Both the position numbers and the translations under genes were made by a program. A DNA stretch of 7,955 nucleotides from Streptomyces regalis (lineage in GTDB: Bacteria; Actinomycetota; Actinomycetes; Streptomycetales; Streptomycetaceae), in NCBI RefSeq assembly GCF_001509475.1, contig NZ_LLZG01000110.1, positions 1-7,955 on the forward strand. The letters run 5' to 3'. Positions 6,039 through 7,955 of the stretch are shown here, piece by piece; position 1 is the first letter of the stretch; every line of letters starts with the position of its first letter. The notes beneath the pieces were generated by a model that was not told the DNA's origin, did no database searches, and was given only the letters and a program-made list of their open reading frames with translations.

Positions 6039-6249
6039 GTGGACTGCACGTCCTTTCGTACGACCGCCGACGGCCGCCTCGTCCCGTACCGGCGCCTGGG
6101 GGAGCGGCCGTAGGACGCCCGGGGCGGGTTACGCGTCCGGCGGCGGCCCACACAGGGGGAGCGGGCCGCCGCCGGACTTTTTTCGGCGGTGGTGTCCGAC
6201 TGCCGCCCCTGGCCCGGGCGGCGGTGGGGAGCCGGTCACCTGGTGGAGG
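6039..6249 (-). promoter_or_regulatory. Structured upstream leader of the NlpC/P60 gene
   Basis: If transcription begins near 6243, about 200 nt would precede the start codon. The leader would contain the strong 15-bp stem at 6135-6177, a second perfect 8-bp stem (6070-6077 with 6104-6111) and a weaker GC stem at 6199-6225. The ribosome binding site AAAGGA is at 6051-6056. Between it and the GTG, the bases GGAC and GTCC (6050-6053 and 6041-6044) can form a 4-bp hairpin that would shorten the effective spacing. Actinobacterial hydrolase genes are often under leader RNA control, for example by the ydaO class that senses cyclic di-AMP. I looked for the ydaO conserved blocks and did not find them, so the leader is unassigned. 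Confidence 0.4.
6135..6183 (+). terminator. Strong intrinsic terminator on the plus strand
   Basis: A perfect 15-bp GC-rich stem (GTCCGGCGGCGGCCC at 6135-6149, complement at 6163-6177) with a 13-base loop is followed directly by six Ts (6178-6183). This is the textbook form of an intrinsic terminator for plus-strand transcription. No plus-strand gene lies just upstream: the preceding bases are the leader and coding region of the minus-strand NlpC/P60 gene. It may end an antisense or small RNA, or insulate the plus-strand gene at 6518. On the minus strand the same stem lacks a T-tract, so it would be only a leader hairpin. Confidence 0.8.
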
Positions 6250-6279
6250 ACGCTAAACCTCGCTGTGTCGGGTCGGTAA
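6250..6279 (-). promoter_or_regulatory. Candidate promoter for the NlpC/P60 gene
   Basis: On the minus strand TTACCG (6274-6279) and TAGCGT (6250-6255) are separated by 18 bp, a fair match to a vegetative promoter with a weak -35. The palindrome AACGCGTT (6278-6285) overlaps the -35. The spacing and the TAG-T form of the -10 are supportive, but no other evidence fixes the start of transcription. Confidence 0.3.
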
Positions 6280-6285
6280 CGCGTT

Positions 6286-6503
6286 GTGCGGAAGTGCCGG
6301 GAGCGGACCGCGGTATGACCGTAAGTGAGCGTGATCCCGGGGCGGGGCCGTCGTGTTCACGCAGGGTGCTGACCGATGTGGCGGTTTCAGGACCCTTGCG
6401 GGTGACGGGGTGCTATGGGCCGCATATATGCACGATCACGCTCAGGAGTGGGGTGCGTGGGCGGGTGGAGCGGGGCGGTGTCGGGTGGTCGTCGCGTGCT
6501 GAT
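6286..6503. other. Intergenic stretch without a convincing gene
   Basis: This stretch separates the divergent NlpC/P60 and small membrane protein genes. A 63-codon plus-strand frame from ATG 6315 to 6506 is open, but its third positions are clearly less GC-rich than those of the real genes and its peptide looks unstructured. The AT-rich perfect palindrome GCATATATGC is at 6422-6431. I see no convincing RNA gene. Confidence 0.4.
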
Positions 6504-6509
6504 TAGGCT
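6504..6509 (+). promoter_or_regulatory. -10 element for a leaderless transcript
   Basis: TAGGCT, a typical Streptomyces -10 hexamer, ends 8 bases before the ATG at 6518. Transcription would therefore start at or within a base or two of the start codon. No Shine-Dalgarno sequence is present. The -35 region is a poor match. Confidence 0.55.
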
Positions 6510-6517
6510 CCGGCTCC

Positions 6518-6871
6518 ATGGACGTACTCATCCACCTCTTCGTCGGCCTGCACATCATCGGTATCGCCGCGCTGCTCGGTGGTTTCTTCACCCAGATGAA
6601 GGCGATGGGCCAGGGCACCGCCCGGTTCGTCCCCGCGATGCTGCACGGCGCGCTGACCATGCTGGTCACCGGGGTGATCCTCGTCGGTCTCAATCAGGCG
6701 GACGACCAGTCCGTCAACAACATCAAGATCGGTGTGAAGCTGGCGCTGCTGATCGTGATCCTCGGACTCGTCTATGTGAAGCGGGACGACGAGACGGTGG
6801 ACAAGAGGCTGTTCGGGGTGGTGGGGCTGCTGACCACGGCGAACATCTTCATCGCCGTGTTGTGGACGTGA
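6518..6871 (+). CDS. Small four-helix integral membrane protein, function unknown
   Basis: The product has 117 residues and is almost entirely membrane-embedded. Hydrophobic segments lie at about residues 2-23, 38-58, 72-87 and 97-116. The first contains HLFVGLHIIGIAALLGG, followed by FFTQMKAMG. The second contains LHGALTMLVTGVILVG. A charged loop, KRDDETVDKR (88-97), joins the last two helices. I do not recognise a named family, although its length and layout suit the small conserved membrane proteins common in Streptomyces. The two histidines in the first helix (His6 and His12) and His43 in the second could bind a metal or haem, but this is speculation. The ATG at 6518 follows a well-placed -10 box and has no ribosome binding site, which suggests a leaderless mRNA. 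The gene overlaps the convergent transporter gene by 23 bp. Confidence 0.82.
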   Translation: MDVLIHLFVGLHIIGIAALLGGFFTQMKAMGQGTARFVPAMLHGALTMLVTGVILVGLNQADDQSVNNIKIGVKLALLIVILGLVYVKRDDETVDKRLFGVVGLLTTANIFIAVLWT

Positions 6872-7895
6872 CGTCGGACTCGGGAGTGGTTCCGGGGTCG
6901 GACTTCGCTCCGGGGCGGCCGGGGCCGGTGTAGGTCCGCAGCGCGCCCGCGGTGACCGCCAGCCATGCCGCGACCGCGATCCACAGCAGTACCTCGCCGG
7001 GGGTCTTGAGCCACGGGACATCCACGGCGGTGGCGACGGCGAGCGTCGCCGCGGCGGTCATGCCCATCGGGAACACGGTGGCCCAGCGGCGTACGTCGTA
7101 GCGCAGCCGTGGCCAGGCGATCTCGGCGATGAGCAGGGCGGCGTACCAGGCCAGGTCCAGTACCAGCAGGGCGACGGTCACCGCGCGCAGGACGCCGCTG
7201 TCGTCGTCGTTCCAGAGGTACAGGCGGGCGCTGTCGGCGGCGATGAGCTTCGCTCCGGCGAGTGCGGAGATGGCGAGGGCGCCGCCCGCCACCCAGTGGT
7301 CGCCGGCGCCGTTCGCCATGTGCCGTGGATCGAAGCGGGGCAGTGCGATGACGTAGAGCAGCAGGCCGAGCCAGAACAGCACGAGCGCCGTGTGGGCGAG
7401 CCATGCCGTGGCCTCGGACGCGGCGAGTGTCGCGCCCAGGACGGCCAGGCCCTGGGTGGCCACGCAGCCCAGGAACACCGCGCCGGGCATGCGGCGGTGC
7501 CAGTGGCGTACGACCGCGATGGCGAGACCCGGCCACAGCAGGGCCGCCAGGGCCAGGAGGGCCTTGGCGAGGGGCTCCCAGCCGAGGGCGGTGAAACGGG
7601 TGCCCAGTACGGTCGTTGCCGCGACGGCGGTCAGGGCGGTCAGGGCGGCCGGGGTGGCTGCCTCTTTCTCCCACCTGTCGTGGTCCCACAGGAGCCGTGC
7701 GAGGAAGTCGACGGCCAGGGCCAGCCAGGCTGCGCAGGCCAGCGTGAGGGCGATCCGGGACAGGGTTTCGTAGCCCGTCTGGTGCAGGGCTACCGACAGG
7801 ATGGCGGTTGCCATGACGGCGGCGCCGGCTGCGGGGGGACGTTGCGACCACCAGGTGCGGAGGGGGGAGCTGGGGGCGGTGGTGGTGGCGGGCAT
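6849..7895 (-). CDS. Ten-helix membrane protein, probable TDT/SLAC1 (TehA-like) family transporter
   Basis: The product has 348 residues. About ten hydrophobic segments can be drawn, at roughly 22-40, 45-66, 82-98, 108-130, 138-158, 163-185, 201-220, 235-258, 273-291 and 299-320. Ten helices is the usual number for the tellurite-resistance/dicarboxylate transporter (TDT) family, which includes TehA, Mae1 and SLAC1. The segment RYDVRRWATVFPMGMTAAAT (265-284) resembles the family's aromatic W-x-FP-G signature near the ninth helix, and GDHWVAGGALAIS (198-210) resembles the conserved segment before helix 7. The likely role is anion or dicarboxylate export or channel activity; the substrate is unknown. 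The C-terminal tail (321-348) is hydrophilic and Pro/Thr/Ser-rich. The ATG at 7895 follows a TAGCAT -10 box at 7 bases with no ribosome binding site. The 3' end overlaps the convergent small membrane protein gene. Confidence 0.78.
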   Translation of the reverse strand: MPATTTAPSSPLRTWWSQRPPAAGAAVMATAILSVALHQTGYETLSRIALTLACAAWLALAVDFLARLLWDHDRWEKEAATPAALTALTAVAATTVLGTRFTALGWEPLAKALLALAALLWPGLAIAVVRHWHRRMPGAVFLGCVATQGLAVLGATLAASEATAWLAHTALVLFWLGLLLYVIALPRFDPRHMANGAGDHWVAGGALAISALAGAKLIAADSARLYLWNDDDSGVLRAVTVALLVLDLAWYAALLIAEIAWPRLRYDVRRWATVFPMGMTAAATLAVATAVDVPWLKTPGEVLLWIAVAAWLAVTAGALRTYTGPGRPGAKSDPGTTPESDVTSTTRR

Positions 7896-7902
7896 GGAGC
7901 CG

Positions 7903-7908
7903 ATGCTA
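7903..7908 (-). promoter_or_regulatory. -10 element for a leaderless transcript of the transporter gene
   Basis: On the minus strand TAGCAT ends 7 bases before the ATG at 7895, so transcription would begin at the start codon. The sequence between box and ATG (CGGCTCC) is the same as the 7 bases before the ATG at 6518. No clear -35 or Shine-Dalgarno sequence is seen. Upstream bases 7909-7955 hold nothing else I can identify. Confidence 0.5.
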
Positions 7909-7955
7909 GGGAGCGCGGGGTCGGCTGACCGTGGGGCACGCGCGCGGGTGGGGTG

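Noticed and set aside
5963..6049. An alternative GTG at 6049 closer to the AAAGGA ribosome binding site
   Set aside because: It is out of frame with the hydrolase and opens only a short peptide with no hydrophobic signal segment.
6039..6420. A ydaO-type (cyclic di-AMP) riboswitch upstream of the NlpC/P60 gene
   Set aside because: This is a known arrangement for some Streptomyces hydrolase genes, so I searched the minus strand for the GGGGAACC- and GGGGTGAAT-like blocks and the downstream conserved segment. Only a weak partial likeness (ACCCGACA followed by GCGAGG) was found, which is not enough.
6315..6506. A 63-codon plus-strand frame ending just before the small membrane protein gene
   Set aside because: Roughly two thirds of its third positions are G or C, well below the real genes here. 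It includes rare codons and overlaps the -10 box of the next gene.

Overview
The window looks like chromosomal DNA of a Streptomyces or a very close relative. G+C is very high, nearly every third codon position in the convincing genes is G or C, GTG starts occur, and the gene families are typical of that genus (a PspC-domain histidine kinase, a NarL-type regulator, a coiled-coil NlpC/P60 hydrolase). I see no insertion sequence, tRNA, rRNA, CRISPR array or phage gene. The species and locus names are not assigned.

Layout. Bases 1-483 hold no convincing gene; they contain a 42-bp tandem repeat, two G-quadruplex motifs and a hairpin-rich stretch. A four-helix DoxX-type membrane protein follows at 484-1014 (+) and ends in a hairpin. 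Facing it on the minus strand is a two-gene unit: a PspC-domain protein with a LiaF-like C-terminal domain (1309-2742) and a small two-helix membrane protein (1071-1322) that overlaps its 3' end. A divergent intergenic region of about 180 bp, with five copies of an ATCAGGG-type motif, separates this unit from a plus-strand operon. That operon encodes a PspC-domain sensor kinase (2922-4211) and a NarL/LuxR response regulator (4208-4927), which overlap by ATGA.

A bidirectional hairpin then separates the regulator from a convergent gene for a secreted NlpC/P60 peptidoglycan hydrolase (4968-6038, minus). The hydrolase gene has a long structured upstream region that contains a strong intrinsic terminator pointing the other way. 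The right end holds a small four-helix membrane protein (6518-6871, +) and a ten-helix TDT/SLAC1-type transporter candidate (6849-7895, minus). These two overlap tail to tail by 23 bp, and both appear to be transcribed as leaderless mRNAs.

How the parts may work together. The divergent genes resemble a LiaFSR-type envelope-stress module: a membrane accessory or inhibitor (LiaF-like), a sensor kinase and a response regulator. The shared motif copies suggest that the regulator controls both its own operon and the LiaF-like unit. The neighbouring hydrolase fits a cell-envelope theme, but nothing in the sequence directly ties it to the two-component system. The LiaFSR comparison rests on domain architecture and gene order, not on a database search.
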